From Bacillota bacterium (GTDB taxonomy: Bacteria > Bacillota > Clostridia > Christensenellales > Aristaeellaceae): a DNA stretch of 64,000 nt. How positions within the stretch are numbered: position 1 is the first letter of the stretch; the number at the start of each line of letters is the position of its first letter. The stretch covers positions 30,116 to 94,115 of the forward strand of contig JAEYPB010000046.1 in NCBI GenBank assembly GCA_023411175.1, read 5' to 3'. Below are positions 31,414 to 41,629 of the stretch, piece by piece. Position numbers and translations under genes: made by a program. The notes under the pieces are model-generated. The model ran no database searches and was not told the origin of the DNA. It worked only from the letters and a program-made list of their open reading frames with translations.

Positions 31414-33828
31414 ATGAAGGAGTTTCCGTCCTACGATCCGTCGGCCATCGAGGCCAAGTGGCAGGCGCACTGGGAAGAGACGGGTGCGTTCAAAGCCGAG
31501 TCCAGCCATGAAAAACCCAAGTTCTACCCTTTGATCGAGTTCCCCTACCCTTCCGGCTCCGGCCTGCACGTGGGACACCCGCGTTCGAACACCGCGATGG
31601 ACATCATCGCGCGGAAGCGGCGCATGGAAGGCTACAACGTGCTGTTCCCCATCGGCTACGACGCCTTCGGCCTGCCGACGGAAAACTTCGCGATCAAAAA
31701 CCACATCCATCCCGCGATCGTCACCAAAAACAACGTCGACCACTTCCGCGAGCAGTTGAAGCGGCTGGGCTTCTCGTTTGATTATTCCCGAGAGGTCAAC
31801 ACCACCGACCCTGCCTACTACAAGTGGACGCAGTTCATCTTCCTCAAGCTCTTCGAGCATGGCCTCGCCTACAAGAGCGAGATGCCCATCAACTGGTGCA
31901 CCAGCTGCAAGGTGGGCCTCGCCAACGAGGAAGTCGTCGGCGGCGCGTGCGAGCGCTGCGGCAGCGAAGTCATCCGCAAGGTCAAGAGCCAGTGGATGCT
32001 GAAGATCACCTCCTATGCCCAGAAGCTCCTGGACGGCCTCGACGACGTGGACTTCATCGAGAAGGTCAAGCTGCAGCAGCGCAACTGGATCGGCCGCAGC
32101 GAGGGCGCGGAAGTGGACTTCACGCTCTCCACCGGCGAAGCGCTGCGGGTGTACACCACCCGGCCCGACACGCTCTTCGGCGCGACCTACATGGTGCTCT
32201 CGCCGGAGCATCCGCTGATCGAGACGCATAAGGCCGAGATCGAAAACCACGCGGAAATCGCCGCCTACCGCGACGCCGCCTCCAAAAAATCGGACTTTGA
32301 GCGCACCGAGCTTTCGAAGGACAAGACCGGTGTGGCGATAAAGGGCATCACGGCCACGAATCCGGTGACCGGCAATCCCATCCCGGTGTGGGTGTCGGAC
32401 TACGTGCTCATGGGCTACGGCACCGGCGCGATCATGGCCGTGCCCGGCCACGATGAGCGCGACTGGGAATTCGCGAAGAAGTTCGGCCTGCCGATCATCG
32501 AAGTCGTCGCAGGCGGCAACGTGGACGAGGCAGCCTACTCCGACATCGAGGACGGCGTAATGGTCAACTCCGGCTTCCTGAACGGCCTTCCGGTCTCCGA
32601 GGCCAAGAAGACCATCATCGGGTGGCTGGCGGAAAAGGGGCTTGGCGAGAAGAAGGTCAACTTCAAGCTGCGCGACTGGGTGTTCTCCCGCCAGCGCTAC
32701 TGGGGCGAGCCGATCCCGCTGGTGAAGTGCGATCATTGCGGCTGGGTGCCGCTGCCCTATGAGCAGCTGCCCCTGAAACTGCCGGAGGTCGCCCACTACG
32801 AGCCCACCGACGACGGCGAATCCCCGCTGGCCGCCATCACCGACTGGGTCAACACCACCTGCCCCAAGTGCGGCGCACCCGCGAAGCGCGAGACCGACAC
32901 GATGCCCCAGTGGGCGGGCTCCAGCTGGTACTTCCTGCGCTACATCGACCCCCACAACGACAGCGAATTCGCGTCGATGGAAGAGCTCAAATACTGGCTG
33001 CCCATCGACTGGTACAACGGCGGCATGGAGCACACCACCCTGCACCTTCTGTACAGCCGGTTCTGGCACCGGTTCCTGTACGACATCGGCCTCGTGCCGA
33101 CCGCGGAACCCTACAAAAAGCGCACCTCCCACGGCATGATTCTCGGGACGAACGGCGAGAAGATGTCGAAGTCCCGCGGCAACGTGGTCAACCCGGACGA
33201 CGTGGTCGACGAGTTGGGCGCGGACGCCTTCCGGATGTACGAGATGTTCATGGGTGCCTTTGACCAGGCGATTCCGTGGTCCACCGACGGCGCACGGGGC
33301 TGCCGCCGCTTCCTCGACCGGGTGTGGCGGCTGATGGAAAACATGACGGACGAGCCCGGCATCTCGGACGACATGGCCTTCGACGTGCACTCCACGATCA
33401 AGAAGGTCACCGAGGACTACGAGCGGATGAAGTTCAACACCGCCATCGCGGCGATGATGTCGCTGGTCAACACGATGTCCGGCAAGGGTTCGGTCACGCG
33501 GGGCGAGGCTCAGGTGCTCTTGCAGCTTCTGAACCCGGTGGCGCCCCACATGACCGAGGAACTGAACGAAATCCTCGGCCTGGGCGGCGAGCTGTTCAGA
33601 AAGCCCTGGCCGGCTTACGACCCGGCCAAACTGGTGAAGGATACGGTGGAAATCGCCTTCCAGGTCAACGGCAAGGTGCGCGGACGGATCGACGTGCCCG
33701 CCGCCCTCACCCGCGAGACGGCGCAGGAATACTTCGCGTCGAACGAGGCGTTCCAGAAGCTGATCGAGGGCAAGGCCATCCGCAAGCTGATCTTCGTGCC
33801 GAACAGCCTGGTCAACGTCGTCGTATAA
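31414..33828 (+). CDS. leuS: Leucyl-tRNA synthetase
   Basis: 804 residues, class I. HIGH motif as HVGH in GSGLHVGHPRSNTAMDI, the editing domain region with TTRPDTLFGATYMVLSPEHP, zinc-ribbon cysteine pairs (WCTSCKVGLANEEV with CERCG), and KMSKS in GEKMSKSRGNVVNPDD. It charges tRNA-Leu. The start has GGAGG at about 8 nt upstream of ATG 31414. Confidence 0.97.
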   Translation: MKEFPSYDPSAIEAKWQAHWEETGAFKAESSHEKPKFYPLIEFPYPSGSGLHVGHPRSNTAMDIIARKRRMEGYNVLFPIGYDAFGLPTENFAIKNHIHPAIVTKNNVDHFREQLKRLGFSFDYSREVNTTDPAYYKWTQFIFLKLFEHGLAYKSEMPINWCTSCKVGLANEEVVGGACERCGSEVIRKVKSQWMLKITSYAQKLLDGLDDVDFIEKVKLQQRNWIGRSEGAEVDFTLSTGEALRVYTTRPDTLFGATYMVLSPEHPLIETHKAEIENHAEIAAYRDAASKKSDFERTELSKDKTGVAIKGITATNPVTGNPIPVWVSDYVLMGYGTGAIMAVPGHDERDWEFAKKFGLPIIEVVAGGNVDEAAYSDIEDGVMVNSGFLNGLPVSEAKKTIIGWLAEKGLGEKKVNFKLRDWVFSRQRYWGEPIPLVKCDHCGWVPLPYEQLPLKLPEVAHYEPTDDGESPLAAITDWVNTTCPKCGAPAKRETDTMPQWAGSSWYFLRYIDPHNDSEFASMEELKYWLPIDWYNGGMEHTTLHLLYSRFWHRFLYDIGLVPTAEPYKKRTSHGMILGTNGEKMSKSRGNVVNPDDVVDELGADAFRMYEMFMGAFDQAIPWSTDGARGCRRFLDRVWRLMENMTDEPGISDDMAFDVHSTIKKVTEDYERMKFNTAIAAMMSLVNTMSGKGSVTRGEAQVLLQLLNPVAPHMTEELNEILGLGGELFRKPWPAYDPAKLVKDTVEIAFQVNGKVRGRIDVPAALTRETAQEYFASNEAFQKLIEGKAIRKLIFVPNSLVNVVV

Positions 33829-33900
33829 CCCCGGGCGCTGAACCCCGTTTCGCGTTTGGCGCGAATGGGAAGCGGTACGGCCGGGATACCAAGGATTTGA

Positions 33901-33934
33901 GGCCGTCCGCGCCGCCACGCGCGGGCGGCCTTTT
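33901..33934 (+). terminator. Terminator of leuS
   Basis: GC-rich hairpin with arms at 33901-33912 and 33919-33930 (one mismatch) followed by TTTT. Confidence 0.8.
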
Positions 33935-33963
33935 GCCAAATTTCACGGAAGGGAGGCATACGC

Positions 33964-35838
33964 GTGAACGATTCGCTCCGGATCAAACTGGAAAACCTGC
34001 CCGACTCGCCCGGCTGCTACCTGATGAAGTCAGGCGGGGCGATCATCTACGTGGGCAAGGCCAAGAACCTCAAAAACCGCGTGCGCCAGTACTTCCAGAG
34101 CTCGAAGAACCACTCCCCGAAGGTCCGGGCGATGGTGGAGAAGATCGACGACCTGGACACCGTGCTGGTGGACGGCGAGGTCGAGGCGCTGATGCTGGAG
34201 TGCAACCTCATCAAGCTCCACCGCCCCTACTACAACATCCTGCTCAAGGACGACAAACAGTACCCATACCTGGCCATCGATTTAAGCCAGCCCTTCCCGG
34301 AGGTGGTCATCCGCCGCCAGCGGGAAAACGACGGCATGCGCTACTTCGGGCCTTACCTGGGCGCGACGATCGTCCGTGAGATGCTGGACGCCGTCCGGCA
34401 GATCTTCCCCATCCGCACCTGTAAGCTCCAATTGACGGAGGGTATGCACCTTCGCCCCTGCGTGCATCATGAGATCGGCCAATGCCTCGCGCCCTGCGCC
34501 AGCCTGATCTCAAGCGCCGAATACCACCTACTGATTGGCAATGTCATCGCCTTTTTGGGTGGGCGGTACTTAGAAGTGCTGGACGACCTTCGCGCGCGCA
34601 TGAAGGAGGCGGCCGCCTCCATGAACTACGAGCGCGCCGCCGTCTACCGCGACCGCATCTACGCCGTCGAACAGGTGATGCAAAAACAGAAGGCCACCAC
34701 CGTCCGGGACGTGGATCAGGACGTGATCGCCGCCTCCGCGCTGGGCGCGGACGCGCTGGTGTCGGTGCTCTCCATGCGTGGCGGCCGGCTCATCGGCGCG
34801 GAACACTTTACGCTTTCGGGCGCCGGCGACGAGGAGGCGGGCGACATCCTCGCCCAGTTCCTCACCCAGCACTACGCCGCCGGGGAATCGATCCCCAAGG
34901 CGATCCTGGTGCCGGAGGACCCCACCGGCATGGAGTTCATTGCCGAATACCTGTCGGGCCTCAAGGGGACCAAGGTCTCGGTGGCGGTGCCCGAGCGGGG
35001 CGAGAAGAGGCGGCTGATCGAGATGGCCGTCAAAAACAATCAGGGCGAGGCCGAGCTCCGGGAGCTCAAGCTGCAAAAGAGCTACGCCCGCACCTTCGGC
35101 GCGCTCAAGGAGCTGGCGGACGCCCTGTCCCTCCCCACCCCGCCCCGGCGCATCGAGGGCTACGACATCTCGAACACCCAGGGCGCCCAGTCCGTGGGCT
35201 CGATGGTGGTGATGATCGACGGCGTGGCCGCGCCGAAGGAGTACCGGCATTTTCGCATCAAGACCGTGGAAGGACCCAACGACTTTCAGTCCATGCACGA
35301 GGTCATCCTCCGCCGCTTCACCCACGGCCTTGCCGAAAAGGCGGAGCGGGAAGCCCAGGGGCTGCCCGCGCTGGGCGGCAAGTTCTCCGACCTGCCCGAT
35401 CTCGTGTTGATCGACGGCGGCCGGGGGCAGCTGGGCGAGGCGATGAAGGCCATGCACGAGGCAGGCGGGAATGTGCGCATGTTCGGCCTGGCCAAGCGAA
35501 TCGAAGAGATCGTGCTGCCGGAGGCGGAGGAATCGCTGCTGCTCGACCGGCACAGCGAGGCGCTGCACCTGATCCAGCGGCTGCGGGACGAGGCGCACCG
35601 CTTCGGCATCACCCACCACCGCAAGCTGCGCGCCAAGCACTCGGCCTCCTCGTCGCTGGACGCGATCCCCGGCGTGGGGCCCAAGAAGAAAAAGGCGCTG
35701 CTCAAGCAGTTCCGAACCATCGAATCCCTGAAAAACGCCTCCGAGGACGAACTGGCGCTCGCCGAGGGCGTAGGCCCGGCCCTCGCCAAGGTGGTCTACG
35801 GACATTTTCATCCTGAGAAAGGCGGAGAACAAGCATGA
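33964..35838 (+). CDS. uvrC: Excinuclease ABC subunit C
   Basis: 624 residues. GIY-YIG domain at the N-terminus (SPGCYLMKSGGAIIYVGKAK), Cys cluster CVHHEIGQCLAPCAS near residue 160, UVR motif (MNYERAAVYRDRIYAV), RNase H-like C-terminal nuclease (EGYDISNTQGAQSVGSMVVM and LVLIDGGRGQL) and a final double helix-hairpin-helix (AIPGVGPKKKKALLKQFRTI). It makes both incisions in nucleotide excision repair. GTG start 33964; the stop overlaps the pepV start (ATGA). Confidence 0.96.
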   Translation: MNDSLRIKLENLPDSPGCYLMKSGGAIIYVGKAKNLKNRVRQYFQSSKNHSPKVRAMVEKIDDLDTVLVDGEVEALMLECNLIKLHRPYYNILLKDDKQYPYLAIDLSQPFPEVVIRRQRENDGMRYFGPYLGATIVREMLDAVRQIFPIRTCKLQLTEGMHLRPCVHHEIGQCLAPCASLISSAEYHLLIGNVIAFLGGRYLEVLDDLRARMKEAAASMNYERAAVYRDRIYAVEQVMQKQKATTVRDVDQDVIAASALGADALVSVLSMRGGRLIGAEHFTLSGAGDEEAGDILAQFLTQHYAAGESIPKAILVPEDPTGMEFIAEYLSGLKGTKVSVAVPERGEKRRLIEMAVKNNQGEAELRELKLQKSYARTFGALKELADALSLPTPPRRIEGYDISNTQGAQSVGSMVVMIDGVAAPKEYRHFRIKTVEGPNDFQSMHEVILRRFTHGLAEKAEREAQGLPALGGKFSDLPDLVLIDGGRGQLGEAMKAMHEAGGNVRMFGLAKRIEEIVLPEAEESLLLDRHSEALHLIQRLRDEAHRFGITHHRKLRAKHSASSSLDAIPGVGPKKKKALLKQFRTIESLKNASEDELALAEGVGPALAKVVYGHFHPEKGGEQA

Positions 35839-37250
35839 ACTACGAAAAGCTGGACGCCCTCGTCCTGTCCTACCGGGAGGAGCTTCTGGAAAGGCTAAAG
35901 AAGTGGATCGCCATCCCCAGCGTCAACGCACCCCGGAGCGCCGACAACGCGCCCTTCGGGCCGGAAGTGCGCAGGATGCTGGACCTTTTCCTCCATGACG
36001 CCCGCGAAATGGGCTTCGACGCCACGGACTTTGACGGCTATTGCGCCCACGCCGAGATGGGCTCGGGCGACAAGACGATGGGCATCCTCGCCCACCTGGA
36101 CGTGGTGCCCCTCGGCGACGGCTGGGTGCACGATCCCCTCGGCGGCGAAATCGAGGACGGCCGCATCTACGGCCGCGGCATAACCGACGACAAGGGCCCG
36201 GCGCTGGGCGCGCTGTACGCCATGCGGGCGGTACGGGAGGCGGGCATCCCCCTCAGGCACCGGGTGCGCATGATCGCCGGCTGCGACGAGGAGACGGGCA
36301 TGACCGACATGGCCCATTACCGGAAACATTCCGACCTGCCGGACTACGGCTTCTCCCCCGACGCGGAGTACCCGCTGATCAACATTGAAAAGGGCGGCCT
36401 GAACCTCCTGCTCACTGCGGAAGCGGACGGCGTATCAGGTGCGGAAATCCCGCTCTACTCGATGGAGGCGGGCGTTCGCGTCAACGTCGTTCCGGGCGTC
36501 GCCACAGCGACGGTGGGCACGGAGAACGTCCCGCTGAACGCGCTCCGGGAAAAACTGGCCGCCGCCCGGGCGGCGCACCCCGGCTTCAACCTCTCCGCGG
36601 AAGACGCGGGTGCGGGCCGCGCGAAGGTCACCGCCACCGGCACGTCCGCCCACGCGTCCATGCCCCACCTGGGCGTCAACGCCGCGGGCATGCTGCTCAT
36701 CGCCCTCCATGAAATCGGCGCCGGCGGCGCTGTCTCGAAGGCGCTGGAGGGCCTCGCCAAGGTGATCGGACTGACCCACGACGGCAAGGGCCTCGGCATC
36801 GCGATCTCCGACGAACTGTCCGGCGCGCTGACATCGAACCTGGGCATTCTGCGCTACGACGGTCAAAAACTCTCCGTCGAGATCGATAACCGCTATCCGC
36901 TGAGCGCGAATGAAGCTTTCATGCTTGAAAACGCCGCGAAGGCGCTGGCGCCCTACGGCATCAAAGCGTCGGCGCCGCGCAGCCATCCGCCGCTGCACGT
37001 GCCGGCGGAGAGCGATGTGGTCCGGGGTCTCCTCGATGTCTATCACGAGGCCACCGGCCTTCCCGCCTACCCCGTCGCCATCGGCGGCGGCACCTATTCC
37101 CGCACCATGCCGAACACCGTCGCCTTCGGCATCGGCTTCCCCGGCGACACCGAGACCTGCCACATGCCCGACGAGAACGTGGAAATCGACAAGTTCCTGC
37201 TCTCCGTCAGGATCATGGCCCGCGCCATCGCGCGGCTGGCGGGGGCATAG
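35835..37250 (+). CDS. pepV: M20-family dipeptidase PepV
   Basis: 471 residues. Zinc-binding motifs of family M20: GILAHLDVVPLGDGW (His and catalytic Asp), YGRGITDDKGPALGALYAMR (bridging Asp), and AGCDEETGMTDMAHY (general-base Glu). The lid/dimerisation insert typical of PepV (about residues 190-380) is present. It hydrolyses Xaa-His and other dipeptides in the cytoplasm. Translationally coupled to uvrC; a 12-bp hairpin follows. Confidence 0.93.
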   Translation: MNYEKLDALVLSYREELLERLKKWIAIPSVNAPRSADNAPFGPEVRRMLDLFLHDAREMGFDATDFDGYCAHAEMGSGDKTMGILAHLDVVPLGDGWVHDPLGGEIEDGRIYGRGITDDKGPALGALYAMRAVREAGIPLRHRVRMIAGCDEETGMTDMAHYRKHSDLPDYGFSPDAEYPLINIEKGGLNLLLTAEADGVSGAEIPLYSMEAGVRVNVVPGVATATVGTENVPLNALREKLAAARAAHPGFNLSAEDAGAGRAKVTATGTSAHASMPHLGVNAAGMLLIALHEIGAGGAVSKALEGLAKVIGLTHDGKGLGIAISDELSGALTSNLGILRYDGQKLSVEIDNRYPLSANEAFMLENAAKALAPYGIKASAPRSHPPLHVPAESDVVRGLLDVYHEATGLPAYPVAIGGGTYSRTMPNTVAFGIGFPGDTETCHMPDENVEIDKFLLSVRIMARAIARLAGA

Positions 37251-37282
37251 GGAGCGCATTTCGCTCTAACCCATACATTTCT

Positions 37283-37311
37283 GGCGCGGGGAGGATGCAC
37301 CTCCCCGCGCC
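37283..37311 (+). terminator. Terminator hairpin after pepV
   Basis: 12-bp perfect stem (37283-37294 with 37300-37311), 5-nt loop; no U-run. Confidence 0.7.
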
Positions 37312-37463
37312 GCTCTGTATGGCGAAACCGCCGAATCATTTTTGACATTTTTCTGGAAATCTGCATGCGCGTTTCCAAATTTGCCCATACTTTTCCACAA
37401 ATGGAACGGTTCGACAAGTCATTTCGTCGAAAAAAAGATTCCATGCACGTTGGGAGGTTGACG

Positions 37464-39248
37464 ATGAAGGATTGGATGACGCGAAAGCCGGCGGCGCTTT
37501 TACTCACTGTAGCGCTGCTCTTCGGGCTCTCCGCCCCGGGGCACGCCTTTACATGGCCCTGGAGCCAGCCCGCTCAGGAGACTTTCGCCGATGCGACGCC
37601 CACGCCGGCCGCATCCCCCGTTTCCGTCCGCGCCACGGATGAAACCGCGCTGCTTCGCGTGTTGCTGAAGTCGCTGGAGTCGCCGACGGCGCTGGGCATT
37701 ACGCTCACCGGCCCCTATGCGATTGAAAACGACAGCGGTTTCCGCTTTGAAGCCGATACCGACCTTTCCGTCGCCGCGAGCGGCGAAGACCTGTACCTGA
37801 AGTGCGGCGGCCTGACCATCAACATGGGCACGTCGCTGACGCTGACCCGCGCCGCGTCGGACAATCGCTACGCCGGCCTCATGATCCATGAGACCGGGCG
37901 GGAAACCGTCTACTGCGGCGATCTGAAGCTGACAAACGACAAGGGCGTGATCGTGCCAGTCCTCACCGTCGACATCGAGGACTACCTCTACGGCGTCGTG
38001 CCCTATGAGATGAGCGATTCCTTCCCCGTCGAAGCGCTGAAGGCTCAGGCGGTGGCCGCCCGAACCTACGCGATGAGCCGTAAGTCCGGCGCGGACGCCC
38101 GCGCCTACGACGTGGTGGATACCACCGCCGACCAAGTGTACCGCGGCGTCAACCCGTCGAGCGAAAACGCCATCGCCGCCGTAAACGCCACCCGCGGCGT
38201 GGTGGGCTTCTACAAGGATGCCTATGCCACCTGCTATTTCTCCGCCTCCAACGGCGGCCAGACGGTCATGCCCGATCAGATCTGGGGCTACTCCGGCGAC
38301 TATGGCTACCTGGACGTTCGGGATGACCCCTACGATTTGGCCAACCCCTCCAGCGTGGTCAAGGTGCTGAACATCCCCTCAGACGGTACAAAACTCTCCA
38401 GCCGCATGGCGAAGACCCTCAAAAGCGGCCTCGCCGAGCAGATGGCGGCGCTGGGCTGCAGCGAAGAGTTGAGCGACATCGGCATTGTCAAGGTCCTCAC
38501 GGTCACCCCGGCCGCGCCCAAGTTCGGCGAGGGCAACCGGATGTTCACGCGGCTGGACGTGACAATGCAGGTGCGGGCCAAGAAGTTCACCGCCCTCACC
38601 CCGGAGGAGGCCGCCCAGTCCTCCGCGACCTACCGCTCGGACGTGGTGGTGCTGGACGCGCCGCTGACGGCCAGCCTCGACATCTACGGCGATCTCAAGC
38701 CCAACTACGGCCTTAAGATCAACGCCGCCAACTGCGAAGTGACCAGCGTTCGCGCAAACGAGGATTTCGAGGGCAATGCGACGTCCTTTGACGTCGAATC
38801 TCGCCGCTTCGGCCACGGCGTGGGCCTCAGCCAGCGCGGCGCGCAGCAGATGGCCGGCGTGGAAGGCTTCACCTGGACCCAGATCCTCGCCTTCTACTAC
38901 CCCGGCATGGCGCTGGTGGAGATGCAATACGCGCGGACGCCGCTCCCCACGCTGGATGCGCTGCCGGCGAACCTGGGCCGCGCGCGGCCTCGCCCCACAC
39001 CAAAGCCCACCCCCGCACCGCTGCCGCCGCTCTCGGACGGCGAGTCCTACGCCCGCGTGGCGCTGGGCTCCAAGAGCTCGACGCTCAACGTCCGGGCTGA
39101 GCCGTCCACCAGCGCCGACATCAAGGGCATCATCGACCACAACGCGCGGCTGATCGTGATGGAGGAACTCTCGAACGGCTGGGCGCGCATCAAGACCGCC
39201 GAACTCAGCGGCTACGTCTCCACGGAGTATATTAAGAAGGAATCATGA
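37464..39248 (+). CDS. Secreted SpoIID/LytB-domain protein with SH3 domain
   Basis: 594 residues. A signal peptide (KPAALLLTVALLFGLSAPGH then AF) is followed by a linker, then a SpoIID/LytB domain: DYLYGVVPYEMSDSFPVEAL with KAQAVAARTYAMS, DTTADQVYRG, ATCYFSASNGGQT, and GHGVGLSQRGAQQMA. SpoIID relatives are lytic transglycosylases acting on denuded glycan strands. A Pro-rich spacer (PRPTPKPTPAPLPPL) leads to a bacterial SH3 domain (SSTLNVRAEPSTSADIKG) for wall binding. ATG 37464 has GGGAGG upstream. It lies just before the first caspase-like gene but is probably transcribed separately. Confidence 0.9.
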   Translation: MKDWMTRKPAALLLTVALLFGLSAPGHAFTWPWSQPAQETFADATPTPAASPVSVRATDETALLRVLLKSLESPTALGITLTGPYAIENDSGFRFEADTDLSVAASGEDLYLKCGGLTINMGTSLTLTRAASDNRYAGLMIHETGRETVYCGDLKLTNDKGVIVPVLTVDIEDYLYGVVPYEMSDSFPVEALKAQAVAARTYAMSRKSGADARAYDVVDTTADQVYRGVNPSSENAIAAVNATRGVVGFYKDAYATCYFSASNGGQTVMPDQIWGYSGDYGYLDVRDDPYDLANPSSVVKVLNIPSDGTKLSSRMAKTLKSGLAEQMAALGCSEELSDIGIVKVLTVTPAAPKFGEGNRMFTRLDVTMQVRAKKFTALTPEEAAQSSATYRSDVVVLDAPLTASLDIYGDLKPNYGLKINAANCEVTSVRANEDFEGNATSFDVESRRFGHGVGLSQRGAQQMAGVEGFTWTQILAFYYPGMALVEMQYARTPLPTLDALPANLGRARPRPTPKPTPAPLPPLSDGESYARVALGSKSSTLNVRAEPSTSADIKGIIDHNARLIVMEELSNGWARIKTAELSGYVSTEYIKKES

Positions 39249-39356
39249 CCAAAGCGTGAATGATATGGAAACAAAACCCGTATCGTTGCATAGTTAACGA
39301 ATTTCAATTACAATAATACTCATCCGGCCGGCACACGCCGGGAGATGAGGTGAAGC

Positions 39357-41321
39357 ATGAGGCGAACGGAAGGCTTGTTGGCGCTTGCGCTGATCTTCGC
39401 GTTCGCCTTGTGCTTTAGCGCCTTTGCCCGGGCCGAGGACATCACCGCGCCGGTCAACGAGCGCCTCGCGGTGTCTTCGGGCGAAGCGCGCTTTACGTTC
39501 ACCGCTCCCTCCAACAACCTATATACCTTCAGCATCTTCGGCGCTCCCGGCGCGTCGGGCCTTCTGTACGCCTACGGCGACAGCGCCCCGCTGGCCTCGG
39601 GCGACGGTTTCAGTTTCTCCGCGCGCCTGATCATGGGGGCGCGCTATTTGCTCGTGGTAAAAAATGGCCGGGGCGGCGCGGTGGAGATCATGCGCGACGC
39701 GCTGGGCCGCAGTTTTGACCGCCCGATCCGGATGAACAACCTCAAAGACGGCTACGACAAGGTCATTGCCCGCGCCTACGACACCCACTGGTACAGCTTT
39801 ACCGCGCCGTGGAGCGGCACGTATACCGTGACCACCACCTCTGAAATCGACACCGTGGGCTACCTTCTGGACGAGGAAGGGCGGGAGGTCACTTCCTCCG
39901 ACGATGCCTATGCACCCTACGAGCCCAATTTCCGTCTCGAGGCGAACCTTGAAGCAGGGCGGACGTACCTGATGCGCGTCAGCGCCAAGGGCAGCATGAG
40001 CGGCGCGTACCACCTGTCGGTGATCGAGCCCGAACCGGGCGCGCCGCCGCTCTCCGGGATTGCCCTCGACTTTCAGGAGCTCGTCCTGCGCTCCTCGGAG
40101 ACGCGGCAGCTCACCGCCACGGTGGAGCCCGAAGGCGCGCGGGCCGATGTAAAATGGCTGTCCACCGATTTAAGCGTGGCGCGGGTCAGCGGGACCGGCG
40201 AAGTGACCGCCGTGGCGCCCGGAAGCTGCGACGTAATCGCCTTCTCCGGGGAGGCCGTTCAGTCCGCCTGCCGCGTGACGGTGGAGTCCATCCCGCTTCA
40301 GGAAGTGCACTTCGAACTGGACGCGCTGGAGATCCCGAGAAAAAAGTCCGCCCAGCTGGGCTATGCCGTGATGCCGCTGGATGCCAGCGACCAGCGGATG
40401 ACCTTCGAAAGCTCCGACAAGGCTGTCGTCACCGTGGACGAGCGCGGCGTGGCGACCGGCGTCTCCGAAGGACAGGCGGTCGTCACCGTGACCAGCGTGG
40501 ACGGCGGCTTTGAAAGCCGCCTGACGGTTACGGTCACCCGGGCGGAGCCCGTATACCGCGCGCTACTCATGGGCGAACAGCGCTACGCAGACGGGCGGCT
40601 GCGCATCGGCTCGGTCAACACCACCCAGGGCGTGGCGGATCTACTCAAAAACTCCGGCGTGTCCGGCGGCTACAATGTGACCATGAAGCTGGACAGCACC
40701 CGCAAGGATCTGGTGGCCGCAATCCGGAACACCTTCCGGGACGCCGAACCCACCGACGTTTCGCTCTTCTACATCAACTGCCACGGCGGGTTCGACTCAG
40801 GCCGGGCGTGGCTGGAGCTACACGACGGCTCCCGCGTCACGGCGCAACAGCTGGAGCAGATGCTGCGCAGAATTCCCGGCACCGTCATCGTGATGATCGA
40901 CTGCTGCCAGAGCGGCGCGTTCCTCTCCAGAACCGCGCATTACGACTTCAACCGCGGCGTGCTGCAGGCCTTTACCGGCGGCTCCGCCACTTCGTTCGCC
41001 CTCAGCAAATACCGGGTGATGACCTCTTCCAGCTCCGCTCAGGACAGCTACCGCATCTCCTTCAGCGGCGCGGAGAGCGAGGCGGCGATGGCCACGGTGT
41101 TCGTGCGCGCGCTTTCCGAGGCGGGCGGCTGGGATCTCATCAAGGACAGGAAAACCTCGCTGCGCGCCGACCTCGACAAGAACCGCACCGTCACCTTTGA
41201 AGAGGCCTACCGCTACGCCAGAAGGCGCGTCCGGTTTTATTTGAACCAAAGCAAGGTCCCCGTCGAGCAGGACGTGCAGGTGTTCCCGAGGGGATCGATG
41301 TTCACGCTGTTCAAGCGGTAG
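39357..41321 (+). CDS. Secreted caspase-like (C14) protein with two Big2 domains
   Basis: 654 residues. Signal peptide ending AFARA|ED; a pre-peptidase-like beta region at about 35-220 (YSFTAPWSGTYTVTTTSEID); two Big2/Ig-like repeats at about 230-400 (AVEPEG-type: VKWLSTDLSVARVSGTGEVT and FESSDKAVVTVDERGVATGV); then a caspase-fold domain from YRALLMGEQRY. The catalytic His is His476 (INCHGG) and the Cys is Cys517 (MIDCCQSGAF). The His box reads N-C-H-G-G instead of the usual S-G-H-G-G. The target is unknown. It has a relative at 61277 and another at 63074. Confidence 0.87.
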   Translation: MRRTEGLLALALIFAFALCFSAFARAEDITAPVNERLAVSSGEARFTFTAPSNNLYTFSIFGAPGASGLLYAYGDSAPLASGDGFSFSARLIMGARYLLVVKNGRGGAVEIMRDALGRSFDRPIRMNNLKDGYDKVIARAYDTHWYSFTAPWSGTYTVTTTSEIDTVGYLLDEEGREVTSSDDAYAPYEPNFRLEANLEAGRTYLMRVSAKGSMSGAYHLSVIEPEPGAPPLSGIALDFQELVLRSSETRQLTATVEPEGARADVKWLSTDLSVARVSGTGEVTAVAPGSCDVIAFSGEAVQSACRVTVESIPLQEVHFELDALEIPRKKSAQLGYAVMPLDASDQRMTFESSDKAVVTVDERGVATGVSEGQAVVTVTSVDGGFESRLTVTVTRAEPVYRALLMGEQRYADGRLRIGSVNTTQGVADLLKNSGVSGGYNVTMKLDSTRKDLVAAIRNTFRDAEPTDVSLFYINCHGGFDSGRAWLELHDGSRVTAQQLEQMLRRIPGTVIVMIDCCQSGAFLSRTAHYDFNRGVLQAFTGGSATSFALSKYRVMTSSSSAQDSYRISFSGAESEAAMATVFVRALSEAGGWDLIKDRKTSLRADLDKNRTVTFEEAYRYARRRVRFYLNQSKVPVEQDVQVFPRGSMFTLFKR

Positions 41322-41421
41322 CATAAAGCGCCGAAGTGCACGCGCCAAACGGCGCGGCGACGGATCATCAGCCTTTGAAAGGCCTTCTCCAGCCTCCTCG
41401 CCGTACGCGCCGGAACGGGAT

Positions 41422-41447
41422 AACGCCGCCAGCATGCTGGCGGCGTT
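41422..41447 (+). terminator. Palindromic hairpin after the caspase-like gene
   Basis: Perfect 26-bp inverted symmetry (arm AACGCCGCCAGCA), about 100 bp past the stop. GC-rich without a U-run; possible terminator. Confidence 0.5.
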
Positions 41448-41629
41448 CAGATCATCAACAAAGTCTCCGCAGGGTCCAATCATTCCCGGCGACATGTACG
41501 TCGGGCACGGGATAGCGCCACCAGTACGTATAATGGGTGCTATCTACACCGTCGGTCATTCGACGCTCGAAATTCCGGCGAATTTCAGGCTTGTGAGGCT
41601 TTCCCCTCGGCGTCATAACTTGGCGCGCA

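Noticed and set aside
31360..33939. 859-codon frame on the minus strand
   Set aside because: Antisense to leuS, whose HIGH and KMSKS motifs are intact; long open antisense frames are expected at this GC content.
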